A stretch of DNA of 64,000 nt from Cellvibrio sp. PSBB006 (GCF_002162135.1 NZ_CP021382.1:1178001-1242000), one strand, 5' to 3'; positions 47,425 to 56,896 are shown, counted from the first letter of the stretch. Program-made: numbers and translations. The notes: generated by a model not told the origin, from the letters alone.

Positions 47425-48209
47425 TAGGGTACTCCAACCAGCATCTGTACCATAGCAATGCCCTCTTCTATCAGTGATTGAAACACCGGCAGAAAATTGG
47501 CAAGACTGAACCAGATCAACAACAGCCCGAACAATAAGGTGATGGGGAAGCCTACCGAAAAGATATTCATCTGCGGCGCGGAACGACTCATCACTCCGAA
47601 TGAGATATTAACAATCAACAGCGATGTAAATAGCGGTAAGGCAATCACCAATGCTGCGCTGAACATCCAGGAACCCATACTGACAATCAACACAAAACTG
47701 TCAGAGGTTAAACCGGAACCGCTCATCGGCATGGTCGTAAAACTGTCCACCAATAATTGAATAACAATCGCGTGGCCATTGATGCTTAAAAACAGTAACG
47801 TCGACAAGAGCAAATAGAATTGCGACAGTACAGTAACGCTGACGCCGCTGGATGGATCATTCATGGCCGCAAAACCCAAGCCCATCTTCAAGGCAATATA
47901 TTGACCGGCCAACACAAAAACATGCATCACGACTTGCAACATAAAACCCAGGGCGACACCGATCAACAGTTCCTTCACCAGCATCATCATGGCTTCGACT
48001 GACACCAACGACACAGCAGGCGCAGGTGGCAACAAGGGCACGATCAGCAAGGTGGTGAATAACGTCAGCATGATGCGAACACGCGCTGGCACTGTGCGCG
48101 CGCCAATCACCGGCACCATGAAGTAAAAACCGCTGATGCGAATCATCGGCCAGAGGTACTGACCGATAAACGCCATAAGCTGGGTTTCACTGACAACAAG
48201 TTCATTCAT
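47424..48209 (-). CDS. fliR: Flagellar export gate protein FliR
   Basis: 261 residues with about six membrane helices and family stretches such as MIRISGFYFMVPVIGARTVPARVRI and LKMGLGFAAMNDPSSGVSVTV. FliR is part of the FliPQR core gate in the basal body. It lies 17 bases after fliQ and overlaps flhB by one base. Confidence 0.95.
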   Translation of the reverse strand: MNELVVSETQLMAFIGQYLWPMIRISGFYFMVPVIGARTVPARVRIMLTLFTTLLIVPLLPPAPAVSLVSVEAMMMLVKELLIGVALGFMLQVVMHVFVLAGQYIALKMGLGFAAMNDPSSGVSVTVLSQFYLLLSTLLFLSINGHAIVIQLLVDSFTTMPMSGSGLTSDSFVLIVSMGSWMFSAALVIALPLFTSLLIVNISFGVMSRSAPQMNIFSVGFPITLLFGLLLIWFSLANFLPVFQSLIEEGIAMVQMLVGVP

Positions 48210-48226
48210 GGTGAATATAGAACGCT

Positions 48227-48496
48227 TTAGCCGATGAGAAACGGAACGTTGGTAAACAGTCGATCAAATAAATCCATAAACTCCGTCAACAACCAGGGGC
48301 CTACCATCATGATGGTGGCAATGGTCATGATTAAACGCGGCAAAAAACTCAAGGTTTGTTCGTTAATTTGCGTGGCAGCCTGGAACATGCTGACCACCAA
48401 ACCCACAATCAGGCTGGGGCCAACAATGACCACCACCATCAACATGGTGAGATAAAACGCATCGGCAAATAAATCCATGACCACTTCAGGAGTCAT
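48227..48496 (-). CDS. fliQ: Flagellar export gate protein FliQ
   Basis: 89 residues forming two membrane hairpin helices (LTMLMVVVIVGPSLIVGLVVSMFQAATQINEQTLSF is split between them), the full FliQ length. It packs with FliP and FliR in the export gate. AGGAGT-type ribosome site precedes the ATG; 11 bases from fliP. Confidence 0.95.
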   Translation of the reverse strand: MTPEVVMDLFADAFYLTMLMVVVIVGPSLIVGLVVSMFQAATQINEQTLSFLPRLIMTIATIMMVGPWLLTEFMDLFDRLFTNVPFLIG

Positions 48497-48507
48497 AACG
48501 GCGCCCT

Positions 48508-49332
48508 CTATACACCAAAACTGGCGGCGAGTGTGCCGACAATCATGGCCCAGCCATCCACCAATACGAACAACATAATTTTGAATGGCAACGAAATAAT
48601 CAGCGGCGACAACATCATCATACCCATGGCCATCAACACGCTGGATACCACGATATCAATCACGAGAAAGGGAATGAAAATAATAAAGCCAATTTGAAAC
48701 GCGGTTTTTAATTCGCTGATGATAAATGCTGGCACCAGGATACTGAAAGGTGTTTCTTCCGGTGTAGCAATCGGCGGGTTACCGGCAATACCGACGAAGA
48801 GTGCAATATCCGATTCGCGCGTCTGCCCCATCATAAATGCATGGAAAGGCGCAGCCGTATTGGCCAATGCCTGCTGCGCATTTATTTGCTCGTTGATGTA
48901 GGGCTGCAACGCGGTTTCGTTAACCTGGTTGAACACCGGCTGCATGATGAAAAATGTCAGGAACAACGCCAACCCAATCAGCACCTGATTAGACGGCGAT
49001 TGTTGTAAACCCAGCGCTTGGCGCAAAATGGAAAACACAATAATGATGCGCGTAAATGACGTCATCATCATCAACAATGCCGGCAGGAACGTCAGCATTG
49101 TCATGATCGCCAGGATCTGCAAGGTAACAGTATATTCCTGCGTACCGTCAGCGTTGGTTGTTACGGTTAACGCGGGCAAACCGGGGATGGCCGGCAGAGC
49201 ACCACCCACCTGGCTGTCAGACGGCGGCGCAGGCTGTTGCGGCGCATCGGTTTGCGCTTGCACATTAACGGCCAACAACAAGCTCGCAACGAACAGCAGA
49301 CGCAGGCAGGTGACGATGAATCTATACAGCAT
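48508..49332 (-). CDS. fliP: Flagellar export gate protein FliP
   Basis: 274 residues: cleavable signal peptide ([16 protein letters not shown]), a short periplasmic Gln/Pro-rich stretch, and four helices with the FliP signatures ([23 protein letters not shown], and [25 protein letters not shown] in two parts). FliP forms the pentameric base of the gate. It lies 46 bases after fliO. Confidence 0.96.
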   Translation of the reverse strand: MLYRFIVTCLRLLFVASLLLAVNVQAQTDAPQQPAPPSDSQVGGALPAIPGLPALTVTTNADGTQEYTVTLQILAIMTMLTFLPALLMMMTSFTRIIIVFSILRQALGLQQSPSNQVLIGLALFLTFFIMQPVFNQVNETALQPYINEQINAQQALANTAAPFHAFMMGQTRESDIALFVGIAGNPPIATPEETPFSILVPAFIISELKTAFQIGFIIFIPFLVIDIVVSSVLMAMGMMMLSPLIISLPFKIMLFVLVDGWAMIVGTLAASFGV

Positions 49333-49378
49333 GGTGTCGTTCCCGGAACGAGGGTTTATCTCAAGAGCGGTTACTCGC

Positions 49379-49984
49379 TCACACGGCGGTTTTATCCCTG
49401 GGCTCTGCTGACGCCTGATTATTTTTTTGTTGCAACAGTGTCATGAGCTTTTTGCCAAACTCAGAGGTGGCTGGCGAATTGTCGCCCGGCGCAATAATGG
49501 GTTCGTCGAACACATGCAGGGTGTTAATTTGCGTTGCGGTGATACCCAACAACAATTGTTGGCCACCCACATCAATCACGGCCAAACGCTCGCGCGTACC
49601 CAGCGGCAGGCTGGCGATAATTTTGATGGAAGAATTATTAAATAAACCGCCCTGATTGAATCGGCGTAAAAACCAGCCGAGCACCAGAATCAATGCCACG
49701 ATAAATACCAAGCCCATGGCAACACTGGCGAGGTGCGTACCACTATTGATGCGCGTAGCACCCTGCCCGACTTTTTTTTCAGTTAAAGCGGGAATATTTT
49801 GTGACGGCAATGCCGCTGGCGTGATGGCTTGCTCTTGTACCGCTGTATCCATATTCGCGGATGGTGTAGCAGACTCACTGTCGGCGTAAACCGGTGCAGC
49901 GATCAATAACGCGCATGCCATCAGCATCGACCAACACCGCAGGCGCAATACCTGTTTTATTGCAGCAACCGGCTTCAGTATCAC
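49379..49984 (-). CDS. fliO: Flagellar protein FliO
   Basis: 201 residues: N-terminal hydrophobic signal-like segment ([15 protein letters not shown]), a periplasmic stretch, one membrane helix ([19 protein letters not shown]) and a cytoplasmic tail ([28 protein letters not shown]) typical of FliO. It assists FliP assembly. The probable start is GTG at 49984; ATGs at residues 19-21 are alternatives. 19 bases from fliN. Confidence 0.9.
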   Translation of the reverse strand: MILKPVAAIKQVLRLRCWSMLMACALLIAAPVYADSESATPSANMDTAVQEQAITPAALPSQNIPALTEKKVGQGATRINSGTHLASVAMGLVFIVALILVLGWFLRRFNQGGLFNNSSIKIIASLPLGTRERLAVIDVGGQQLLLGITATQINTLHVFDEPIIAPGDNSPATSEFGKKLMTLLQQKNNQASAEPRDKTAV

Positions 49985-50003
49985 AATAGGTATCCCATCA
50001 GTA

Positions 50004-50399
50004 TCAGCGTAATTTTTTAATACGTTCAGTAGGGCTGATCACATCCGTCATACGAATACCGAATTTTTCGTTGACTACGACCACTTCGCCATGGGCAATC
50101 AAGGTGCCGTTGACTAACACGTCCAAAGGTTCACCTGCCAGACGATCCAGTTCAATCACCGACCCCTGGTTAAGTTGCAATAAGTTGCGAATCGTAATGG
50201 ACGTACGACCAACCTCCATGGAAATGGATACGGGAATATCCAGAATCAATTCCAGTTCGGGATTGGGGCCGGTTTTGGCATCCGTGTCAAATTCGTCAAG
50301 CTCCACTGCGCTGACAGCGGCATCGGCGTCTGCCTGTTCTTGCATGGCGGCAGCCCAATCGTCGGCCATTGCGTCTTGATCAATATCATCTTTTGCCAC
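50004..50399 (-). CDS. fliN: Flagellar motor switch protein FliN
   Basis: 131 residues: acidic N-terminal part and a C-terminal SpoA domain (LILDIPVSISMEVGRTSITIRNLLQLNQGSVIELDR in separate strands, GEPLDVLVNG, GIRMTDVISPTERI). It builds the C-ring with FliM and FliG. The start is GTG at 50399 with GAAGGAG six bases before it; it overlaps the end of fliM by 14 bases. A longer TTG frame to 50456 is unlikely. Confidence 0.94.
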   Translation of the reverse strand: MAKDDIDQDAMADDWAAAMQEQADADAAVSAVELDEFDTDAKTGPNPELELILDIPVSISMEVGRTSITIRNLLQLNQGSVIELDRLAGEPLDVLVNGTLIAHGEVVVVNEKFGIRMTDVISPTERIKKLR

Positions 50400-51396
50400 G
50401 GGAGGCTCCTTCAGTACCAGAAATATTTTGTGCGCTGCTACGATCAATAAATTCAAAAATTTTCAGCGCGAGGTTGCCGCGATGCTGGCCGAGCTGGGTG
50501 CGAAACACCGGCACGCCATTGGCGGTAACGACGTGATGATCGGGAAATTCAATGGGAATGATGTCACCGGCTTTCAGATTCACGATGTCACGCAGCGTGA
50601 TATCGCGCCGGACAAGGTCGCACTCAAGATCAACTTTGGCCGTGAGCACATCTTCTTTCAAGGCTTTGATCCAACGTTCATCCTGTTCATCGCTGTCGCT
50701 CTGTAAGCCGGCATCCAGCACTTCACGAATGGGTTCGATCATGGAATACGGCATGGTGATATGAATTTCACCACCGCCACCATCCAGTTCCACATGGAAG
50801 GTGCTGACCACCACCACTTCACTGGGGCTCACGATATTAGCCAACGACGGATTCACTTCAGAATTAATGTATTCAAAATTAATCGGCATCACCGCTTTCC
50901 AGGCTTCTGCCAGGTCAACAAATGCCTGATTGAGTACCATCTGCACGACACGCAATTCGGTCGGCGTAAATTCGCGACCTTCAATCTTGGCGTGACGACC
51001 GTCGCCACCAAAAAAATTATCCACCAGTTTGAAAACCAGACGCGCATCGAGAATCACCAGCGCGGTGCCGCGCAGCGGGCGAAACTTGATCATGTTCAGG
51101 CTGGTGGGCACGTACAGGGTGTGCACATACTCGCCGAATTTTTGAATCTGAATGCCGCCTACCGAGACGTCAGCGGTGCGGCGCAACATATTGAACATAC
51201 TGATGCGGGTATAGCGTGCGAAGCGCTCGTTGATCATCTCCAGCGTCGGCATGCGCCCACGCACGATGCGATCCTGGCTGGTCAGGTCATAAGCGCGTAC
51301 CGAACCCGGTTCATCATCAGAATCGGTATTGATATCGCCGTCATCAACGCCATGGAGCAGCGCGTCAATTTCGTCTTGTGATAATAAATCCTGCAC
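50386..51396 (-). CDS. fliM: Flagellar motor switch protein FliM
   Basis: 336 residues: N-terminal CheY-binding peptide (DLLSQDEIDALLHG), middle CheC-like domain (RPLRGTALVILDARLVFKLVDNFFGG region) and C-terminal SpoA domain (INLKAGDIIPIEFPD-type, seen as VNLKAGDIIPIEFP). CheY-P binds here to change rotation. The start is GTG at 51396, preceded by AGAGG. 20 bases after fliL. Confidence 0.96.
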   Translation of the reverse strand: MQDLLSQDEIDALLHGVDDGDINTDSDDEPGSVRAYDLTSQDRIVRGRMPTLEMINERFARYTRISMFNMLRRTADVSVGGIQIQKFGEYVHTLYVPTSLNMIKFRPLRGTALVILDARLVFKLVDNFFGGDGRHAKIEGREFTPTELRVVQMVLNQAFVDLAEAWKAVMPINFEYINSEVNPSLANIVSPSEVVVVSTFHVELDGGGGEIHITMPYSMIEPIREVLDAGLQSDSDEQDERWIKALKEDVLTAKVDLECDLVRRDITLRDIVNLKAGDIIPIEFPDHHVVTANGVPVFRTQLGQHRGNLALKIFEFIDRSSAQNISGTEGASRGKR

Positions 51397-51416
51397 GATC
51401 TCTTGCCTCTGACGTT

Positions 51417-51956
51417 TTATTGCATCACAAAGTTGACGAACAACACCTGTTCGATACCCGGTTTGCCAATCTCTTGTTGCAAGACTTCCTGGATTTTTAC
51501 CAGCGCCTGCTCGCGTAATGCTTCTTTGCCTTCAGGTGTTTGCAAGGTTTCAAAACTCTGGCCACTCAACAACATCACCAACGCGTTGCGTATGGCGGGC
51601 ATGTGCGTATCCAGTGCTTGCGTCACCTTGGCGTCGCGCAACAGGAGTGTTAGTTCAGCTTGCAAAAAGCGGCTGCGCCCACGGTCTTCAAAGTTGACGA
51701 CAAACGCGGGACTTAACGGATAGTAAATAGCCGGTTGCTTGGTCGGTTCCGCCTCACTCGCGGCGTCGGTTTCTGCCGCCGACTCATCGGAGGAAGCACC
51801 CAATAACGTCATGGTAACGCCAACAGAAACACCCAGCAGCAACAACACTGCAACGATAATAATGATAAGTTTTTTGCGTTTTTGTTTCGCAACAACCTGG
51901 GGATCAGCCGCATCAGCGGCAGTTGGTTGCTGCGCATTTTTTGTTTCTTTTGCCAT
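51417..51956 (-). CDS. fliL: Flagellar basal-body-associated protein FliL
   Basis: 179 residues: short cytoplasmic N-terminus, one membrane helix (LIIIIVAVLLLLGVSVGVTM) and a periplasmic FliL domain (AFVVNFEDRGRSRFLQAELTLLLRD in the middle). FliL rings the stators at the basal body. It is the first gene of a separate unit: a terminator ends fliK and a sigma54-type promoter lies just upstream. Confidence 0.94.
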   Translation of the reverse strand: MAKETKNAQQPTAADAADPQVVAKQKRKKLIIIIVAVLLLLGVSVGVTMTLLGASSDESAAETDAASEAEPTKQPAIYYPLSPAFVVNFEDRGRSRFLQAELTLLLRDAKVTQALDTHMPAIRNALVMLLSGQSFETLQTPEGKEALREQALVKIQEVLQQEIGKPGIEQVLFVNFVMQ

Positions 51957-51993
51957 GTCAAAAGCCCGTCACTTTTACTGCTAAAGGAGGTGG

Positions 51994-52010
51994 AGCAATA
52001 CCCATGCCAG
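51994..52010 (-). promoter_or_regulatory. Sigma54 promoter for fliLMNOPQR-flhB
   Basis: On the minus strand CTGGCATG-GGTA-TTGCT fits the -24/-12 consensus YTGGCAYG-N4-TTGCW at every position, with GG-N10-GC spacing. Start of transcription would be near 51984, about 28 bases before the fliL ATG. Confidence 0.78.
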
Positions 52011-52068
52011 AGTTTTGCCTATGAAGCTTAGCAGCTGAGCAGCGGATTGCGAGGAAGGAAAAAGCGCA

Positions 52069-52099
52069 AGAAAAATAGCCCTGCTGGTAACAGGGCTAT
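52069..52099 (-). terminator. Rho-independent terminator after fliK
   Basis: ATAGCCCTG and CAGGGCTAT pair perfectly around a seven-base loop, followed on the minus strand by TTTTCTT. It lies 34 bases past the fliK stop and divides fliK from the fliL unit. Confidence 0.85.
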
Positions 52100-52132
52100 A
52101 GGGTTAACACTGGAGCGGACCAACGAAAGTTG

Positions 52133-53518
52133 TTAGGCGTAATGGTCAACCAAACGCAAGCGGGCGATATCGGTCGTTATACCCACCGGGGCTTCTTCAT
52201 CATCGATATCGGCATCGCTGCCGTTACCGGAACCCCCTGAGGATGCTTCGTCACGCGCGTTCTGACGAGCGAAGGATTGATCAGAGACATCCATATTGGT
52301 GAGGTTTAAACCCTGCTCACTGAACATCTCGCGCAAGCGCGTGGCACTTTGATCCAGTGCTTCGCGCACCATCGGATGGGGGCTGGAAAAACTGACGCTA
52401 GCCTGATCATGCTGGATGCTGACCCGCACCTGCATCGGCCCCAATTCCGGCGGATCAAGGCGTAGCTCCGCCGAGCTGACATTCTGGGCTGCGAGCCATA
52501 GTACGCGTTCACCGACCGCCTGCCCCCAACGCGGTTGCCCCAGCGTCATAGGCACACCGGTCTGAACCACGAAGCCGCGCTGGCTCGGTGCCTGGGTTTC
52601 AGCGGGGCGGCTGGCGGCATCAATCATCTGTGGTGATGAGGGGTTCAATAACTTGATCAAGCTTTGCTCTGTAGCCTGGGCTTCTTTGCCCGCCACACCA
52701 TTGGCTGCCAACAGGCGACTGAATGGCAGTTTAAAATCCTCCAGCGAGAGCTCACCATCCAGCTCCAGTAAACCGTTTTCACCTTCCGGCATCTCTGCCA
52801 CAACGGCTTTTAATCCATCGGTTGGCTCATCAATAGCCAAGGATAAATTGGCGGTTTTGCTGCTATCGCTCACCAGGTTGCGCAAGCGTGCTGCAGCCTC
52901 CGGTGTGGTGGCAGGAATACCGGCTACCGGCGGCAAGGTTATGCCGTCGGCGGCAGTTTCCAGCGGGGTAGCTCCCGAGACTTCAGGAGCCAGAGGTGTT
53001 ATCAATAATGCGGTTTCAAGCTCAGCGTCTACGGGGGCCGCCTCGGCATTCGGTGCCAGCAGGCTCGTTTTGTCTGGTGCTATTTCTGTTGTTTCGGTAG
53101 GTCCTACCAAGCCAGCCTCAGCCAATAGCACACTTGTCTCTGCGCCAGTCTCTTTAAGTGCGTCGTTACCCGTCTCACCGCTGGATGAAGCAACTGTGGG
53201 CTCGACCGCTTCATCAGCCGGTTGTTTTTCGCCTGGCTTTGTCGTTTTATCTACCGGCGTATTCCCCTCAACGCGAGCCGCGTTAGCCTCCCTATTCCCG
53301 GCCGGAGCCGGATGGCTTTCAGCTCGATCCGCCTGACGTTGCCGTGCTACCGGCTCGGGCCGGGCAGTGTTTTTGGTCCGCGCTACGTCCTGCATGGCTG
53401 TGTGAAACTCGGCGCCGCTATCGCGGGCTTCGCTCGGTTTCGGACCAGCATGAGTTTTACTGCTGGTCAGCAATACGCTGCTTAATGCTGAAGTATTGCC
53501 ACTGGAAAAATAATTCAT
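52133..53518 (-). CDS. fliK: Flagellar hook-length control protein FliK
   Basis: 461 residues: a long low-complexity Ala/Glu/Thr-rich N-terminal ruler region and a compact C-terminal Flg_hook domain (AELRLDPPELGPMQVRVSI, ASVSFSSPHPMVREALDQS, LREMFSEQGLNL). FliK measures the hook and triggers the FlhB switch. The N-terminal half is poorly conserved, as usual. It has its own sigma54-type promoter in the 178-base gap after hptB. Confidence 0.92.
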   Translation of the reverse strand: MNYFSSGNTSALSSVLLTSSKTHAGPKPSEARDSGAEFHTAMQDVARTKNTARPEPVARQRQADRAESHPAPAGNREANAARVEGNTPVDKTTKPGEKQPADEAVEPTVASSSGETGNDALKETGAETSVLLAEAGLVGPTETTEIAPDKTSLLAPNAEAAPVDAELETALLITPLAPEVSGATPLETAADGITLPPVAGIPATTPEAAARLRNLVSDSSKTANLSLAIDEPTDGLKAVVAEMPEGENGLLELDGELSLEDFKLPFSRLLAANGVAGKEAQATEQSLIKLLNPSSPQMIDAASRPAETQAPSQRGFVVQTGVPMTLGQPRWGQAVGERVLWLAAQNVSSAELRLDPPELGPMQVRVSIQHDQASVSFSSPHPMVREALDQSATRLREMFSEQGLNLTNMDVSDQSFARQNARDEASSGGSGNGSDADIDDEEAPVGITTDIARLRLVDHYA

Positions 53519-53618
53519 GAATAGACGGCTCCTACACCTTCCTCAACCCATACCACTCGTGCCCAACCGGCAACAGCTTGCCGCTTTGGCGGTAAATCGC
53601 TTTGGTCAGGAGAGTTAT

Positions 53619-53635
53619 TGCAAGAGCAATGCCAA
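53619..53635 (-). promoter_or_regulatory. Sigma54 promoter for fliK
   Basis: On the minus strand TTGGCATT-GCTC-TTGCA fits YTGGCAYG-N4-TTGCW with a single mismatch and correct GG-N10-GC spacing. Start of transcription near 53608, about 90 bases before the fliK ATG. Confidence 0.7.
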
Positions 53636-53696
53636 ACGCAGGAGGGATATTAAAAGCAAAAGAAGCTGGGAGCGTGGTCGGAGCTGGTCGACCGGA

Positions 53697-54047
53697 CTAG
53701 CCGACCGAATTGAACTCCTGGATCAGTGTGGTGACGCGGGTGAACTCTACTTCAATCTCGGTAAGTTGTTGCGGCACAACATCAAGGTTGCCCGCCAGCG
53801 CCTGGGTTTCTATTTGGCTGCACAATTCCGCCAGGCGGGACGCGCCGATATTGCTGCTGCTGCCTTTAAAGCTGTGTGCTGCACGGCGGATGGTTTCCGC
53901 ATCACCTTGGGGAACCAATTCGTGCAGTTTGCGGATTCGTTCGCTGGAATCATTGATGAAGGTTTCCACCAGCAACATAAAATCGCCTTCCATGACATCC
54001 TTCAGGGTCATCAGAATCTCGCGGTCGAGATGCGGGGTTGTGCTCAT
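53697..54047 (-). CDS. hptB: Histidine phosphotransfer protein HptB
   Basis: 116 residues forming one Hpt four-helix bundle; phospho-acceptor His in AAHSFKGSSSNIGA (about residue 57). In Pseudomonas aeruginosa HptB passes phosphate from hybrid kinases to HsbR, which acts on HsbA and FlgM to switch between motility and biofilm. Here it follows the hsbA and hsbR homologues by 57 bases, which supports the name. The kinases are not in the window. Confidence 0.85.
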   Translation of the reverse strand: MSTTPHLDREILMTLKDVMEGDFMLLVETFINDSSERIRKLHELVPQGDAETIRRAAHSFKGSSSNIGASRLAELCSQIETQALAGNLDVVPQQLTEIEVEFTRVTTLIQEFNSVG

Positions 54048-54104
54048 GGACGTTCCTCAGCAAAACATAGGCTCAAAAAAACACAGGCAACCTGCCCTTC
54101 AATT

Positions 54105-55814
54105 TTAATCATCGTTAACCCAGGAAAACACTGCCTCAACCTGATTGCCTTTACCCAAGTAGCGCACAGAGTCGCACATCTTTTCCACCAACGCGAGACC
54201 TCTGCCGCTGTATTGGGTATTGGACAAACCCTCGGGCAAACAGTTGCTCATATCAAAACCTTCACCGCTGTCCTCGACCCGCAAGGTCAAGCGCCCGCCT
54301 TCCGGCGCGGTGGAATGCTGTAGATAAATTCGAATGTAACCTGCGGTCACACTGCGCAGTCGCTCTTCACGCAATTGATAATAATCCGCAAAACCTTCCG
54401 GTGTATCTTTCATGGCAGAATCCAGCTGCAGTACACCGTGCTCCAGTGCATTGGAATAAAGCTCCGCCATAATGGTGTATAACGTACCGCTGTAATTGCG
54501 CAGGCCGGGTACTTCCATCAGCACGTTTAGCAGCAGCGGCAAAGGGTCAAACGCTTGAAAGCTGGTGGGCTTGATCTCGAATGACATGTCCCACTCTGCA
54601 AGACTGGAATAGCGGCGAAAGATGGTTTCGCGTGCAACGCTGTCAACTTTATGCGGCTCTTCCATGATGATTTCCAACAGCGAAAGATCATCATTTTTTT
54701 CACCACCACCGATAAATTCCTGCACGCGTGCAAGAATTTCATCAAACGCTTTTTCGGGCGCGCGATTTTGGTCAAACACCGCTTGTAATCGCTCCTCACC
54801 AAACATCTCGCCTTCGGTGTTGCGCGCTTCATGAATCCCGTCGGACCACATAAAAAAGCGGTCGCCCACCGCCATTTCATAATGCTCGCAGTCGTCTTTA
54901 AAACTTTTATTGGGCAACACACCCAAGGGCAAATGCGTTGAGCGCACCGGCACAACACTCAAGTCGTCCTTGCGATAAATAAAACATTCCGGCAATCCAC
55001 CATTCCAGACTTTCATGCGCCGCTTTTCAAAATTCATATCGATCATGGTAGCGCAGCAAAAAAATCCGACCGGCAGGATGGATTTTAATTTTCCGTTGAT
55101 CTCGCGCAGGATATCGGTCATGGAAAAACCTTTATGGACCATGCCATAAAAGGTCGAAGCCAAAGGCATGGCGCCAATGGCGGCGGGCAAACCGTGGCCG
55201 GTAAAATCCCCGAGCAACACCATCATGCTGCCGGAGGGGCGCATGGCTGCCACCATCACATCACCGTTAAAGATCGCCAGTGAAGAGAGGTAGTAACGCA
55301 CGTTGCTGGCGCTGAGACAGCCACTGTGAGCTACGTTGTCAAACACCTGTTTGGCAACGGCCTGTTCTTGTAAAAATTGTTCGTTGTGACGCGCGATCTG
55401 ATCGCGCTGGGCGAGCATGGTTGCGTGCATTTCACGCATGCGGTTGAAGGATTTTATCTTGGCTTTGAGGATAACGCGGTTGTAGGGTTTGGAGAGAAAA
55501 TCATCGCCACCCGCATCCAGGCATTTCACCAGAGACTCGGTATCCGTGAGCGAGGTCAGGAAGATAATCGGCACCAGGGATTCCCCGGCTAATTCCTTGA
55601 TCTGGCGCGCCGCACCGAAGCCATCCAGACCGGGCATCAGGGCATCCAGCAAGACAATATCCGGCCGCTCCTGCGCGTAAGCGGCCACCGCTTCCAGCCC
55701 GTCTTTTGCGCTGATCACCCGGTGGCCTTCCTTGCGTACAATCGTCTCCAGAATCAACCGGTCTGTTTCGGTATCATCCGCCACAAGAATCGTTAAGCTG
55801 CGGCTTTCGCTCAT
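54105..55814 (-). CDS. hsbR: Response regulator / PP2C phosphatase / anti-sigma kinase HsbR
   Basis: 569 residues: receiver domain (about 8-125; phospho-acceptor Asp in IVLLDALMPGLDG), linker, PP2C/SpoIIE phosphatase (about 180-385; GDFTGHGLPAAIGAMP, FFMWSDGIHEARN, KNDDLSLLEI) and a C-terminal RsbW-like ATPase (about 425-565; AELYSNALEHGVLQ, EDSGEGFDMS, GRGLALVEKM). It can both dephosphorylate and phosphorylate HsbA, as its Pseudomonas relative does. The ATG at 55814 has GGAAG seven bases before it; a TTG six codons earlier is less likely. Confidence 0.9.
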   Translation of the reverse strand: MSESRSLTILVADDTETDRLILETIVRKEGHRVISAKDGLEAVAAYAQERPDIVLLDALMPGLDGFGAARQIKELAGESLVPIIFLTSLTDTESLVKCLDAGGDDFLSKPYNRVILKAKIKSFNRMREMHATMLAQRDQIARHNEQFLQEQAVAKQVFDNVAHSGCLSASNVRYYLSSLAIFNGDVMVAAMRPSGSMMVLLGDFTGHGLPAAIGAMPLASTFYGMVHKGFSMTDILREINGKLKSILPVGFFCCATMIDMNFEKRRMKVWNGGLPECFIYRKDDLSVVPVRSTHLPLGVLPNKSFKDDCEHYEMAVGDRFFMWSDGIHEARNTEGEMFGEERLQAVFDQNRAPEKAFDEILARVQEFIGGGEKNDDLSLLEIIMEEPHKVDSVARETIFRRYSSLAEWDMSFEIKPTSFQAFDPLPLLLNVLMEVPGLRNYSGTLYTIMAELYSNALEHGVLQLDSAMKDTPEGFADYYQLREERLRSVTAGYIRIYLQHSTAPEGGRLTLRVEDSGEGFDMSNCLPEGLSNTQYSGRGLALVEKMCDSVRYLGKGNQVEAVFSWVNDD

Positions 55815-55862
55815 AGACAGGCTTCCATTCAACGGGCCGGTAATTGCAGAAAAATTATTTCA

Positions 55863-56168
55863 TCAATGAATGGTAAATAATTGCTCAAAGTTGGAGATGG
55901 TAAGGATTTTTTTCACATCAGACGAACAATTGATAATTTCAATATTGGCTTTATCGCCGCCGGCAAAGTCACGCAGTAACAACAACATGCCCAAGGCTGA
56001 GCTGTCCAGATACGATGTGCCTTGTAAATCAACACGAAAATGTGTGGGAGTTTTGGGTAATTTTTCATATGCCGCACGAAACTCCTGGTGCGAGCTGAAA
56101 TCGAAGCGCCCCTGGATATAAATGGTGACTTGATTACCATCCGCTGACACTGTGGAAGTGATCGCCAT
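55863..56168 (-). CDS. hsbA: STAS-domain anti-sigma factor antagonist HsbA
   Basis: 101 residues, one STAS domain with the phosphorylatable serine motif YLDSSALGMLLLL. It is the substrate of the neighbouring HsbR. In Pseudomonas the unphosphorylated or phosphorylated form binds FlgM or a diguanylate cyclase and so sets motility. AGAGG lies before the ATG. A 284-base gap separates it from fliJ, with no recognised sigma54 site; a weak sigma70-like pair is possible near 56320-56345. Confidence 0.87.
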   Translation of the reverse strand: MAITSTVSADGNQVTIYIQGRFDFSSHQEFRAAYEKLPKTPTHFRVDLQGTSYLDSSALGMLLLLRDFAGGDKANIEIINCSSDVKKILTISNFEQLFTIH

Positions 56169-56452
56169 GTTCTACCTCTATCATCAGTACATCATTATTT
56201 CAAAAATCATTATCAGCGCGTCAACGCCCTTATATACTGCTAAAACCTGTAACGACTGGGACTGCACGATATGCGTGGACGACATCCCGACGCCGCACTA
56301 CACGATCCTAAGGATAGCCTATAAACGATGACTGTATAGTGCGCAAAGCAATAAAAAAGTTCGGCAGATTAATCATTTAAATATCAGGGTTTACCGGATA
56401 AACGCGCAAAAGGGAATGACACCGTATTACACGCCGTTATAACGAAATGAAA

Positions 56453-56896
56453 TCAGGGTTGACGTTGAAACTGTTGTGCGGATAAATCATCCAGTTCTTT
56501 TTGTAAGCGTTTTTCCAGCACATCATTTTCTTCGTAGCGCAGGCGAGCAATCAAATCCTGGATAGATTCCCGTCGCCGATGTTTATCCCGCCATTCCTGT
56601 TGCAGTTGATCAAGGGCTTGCATCATCCGCGCGATCTTGGCCTGTTGTTCTTTTTTTGCGTCACCCAAACGCTGGATAAAACTGCTGTAGCTGATCAAGT
56701 CTTGCGCATGCAGACCCGTTTTGAGTGAGCCGTAGGTGTCGAGATAATGTGCGGCGTATTCCTCCAACTGGCGCAATTGTTCCTGTTCCGCATTCACCTG
56801 TTCACGAAAATTCCCCAGGCGTTGCGCGGCAGCCTGCTCGTGACGCTCGGCCAGCATCAACACAATTTGCATACGCTGTGAACGAGGTTCAGCCAC
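56453..56896 (-). CDS. fliJ: Flagellar export chaperone FliJ
   Basis: 147 residues, nearly all coiled coil (RLGNFREQVNAEQEQLRQLEEY, LDQLQQEWRDKHRR), the FliJ length and form. It sits in the FliI ATPase ring and carries export chaperones. The start is GTG at 56896 with AAGGTGG six bases upstream. 30 bases after fliI. Confidence 0.9.
   Translation of the reverse strand: MAEPRSQRMQIVLMLAERHEQAAAQRLGNFREQVNAEQEQLRQLEEYAAHYLDTYGSLKTGLHAQDLISYSSFIQRLGDAKKEQQAKIARMMQALDQLQQEWRDKHRRRESIQDLIARLRYEENDVLEKRLQKELDDLSAQQFQRQP

Noticed and set aside
53517..54323. Plus-strand frame of 268 codons across the fliK-hptB gap
   Set aside because: Overlaps hptB and hsbR in antisense and covers the fliK sigma54 site; no ribosome site or domain.
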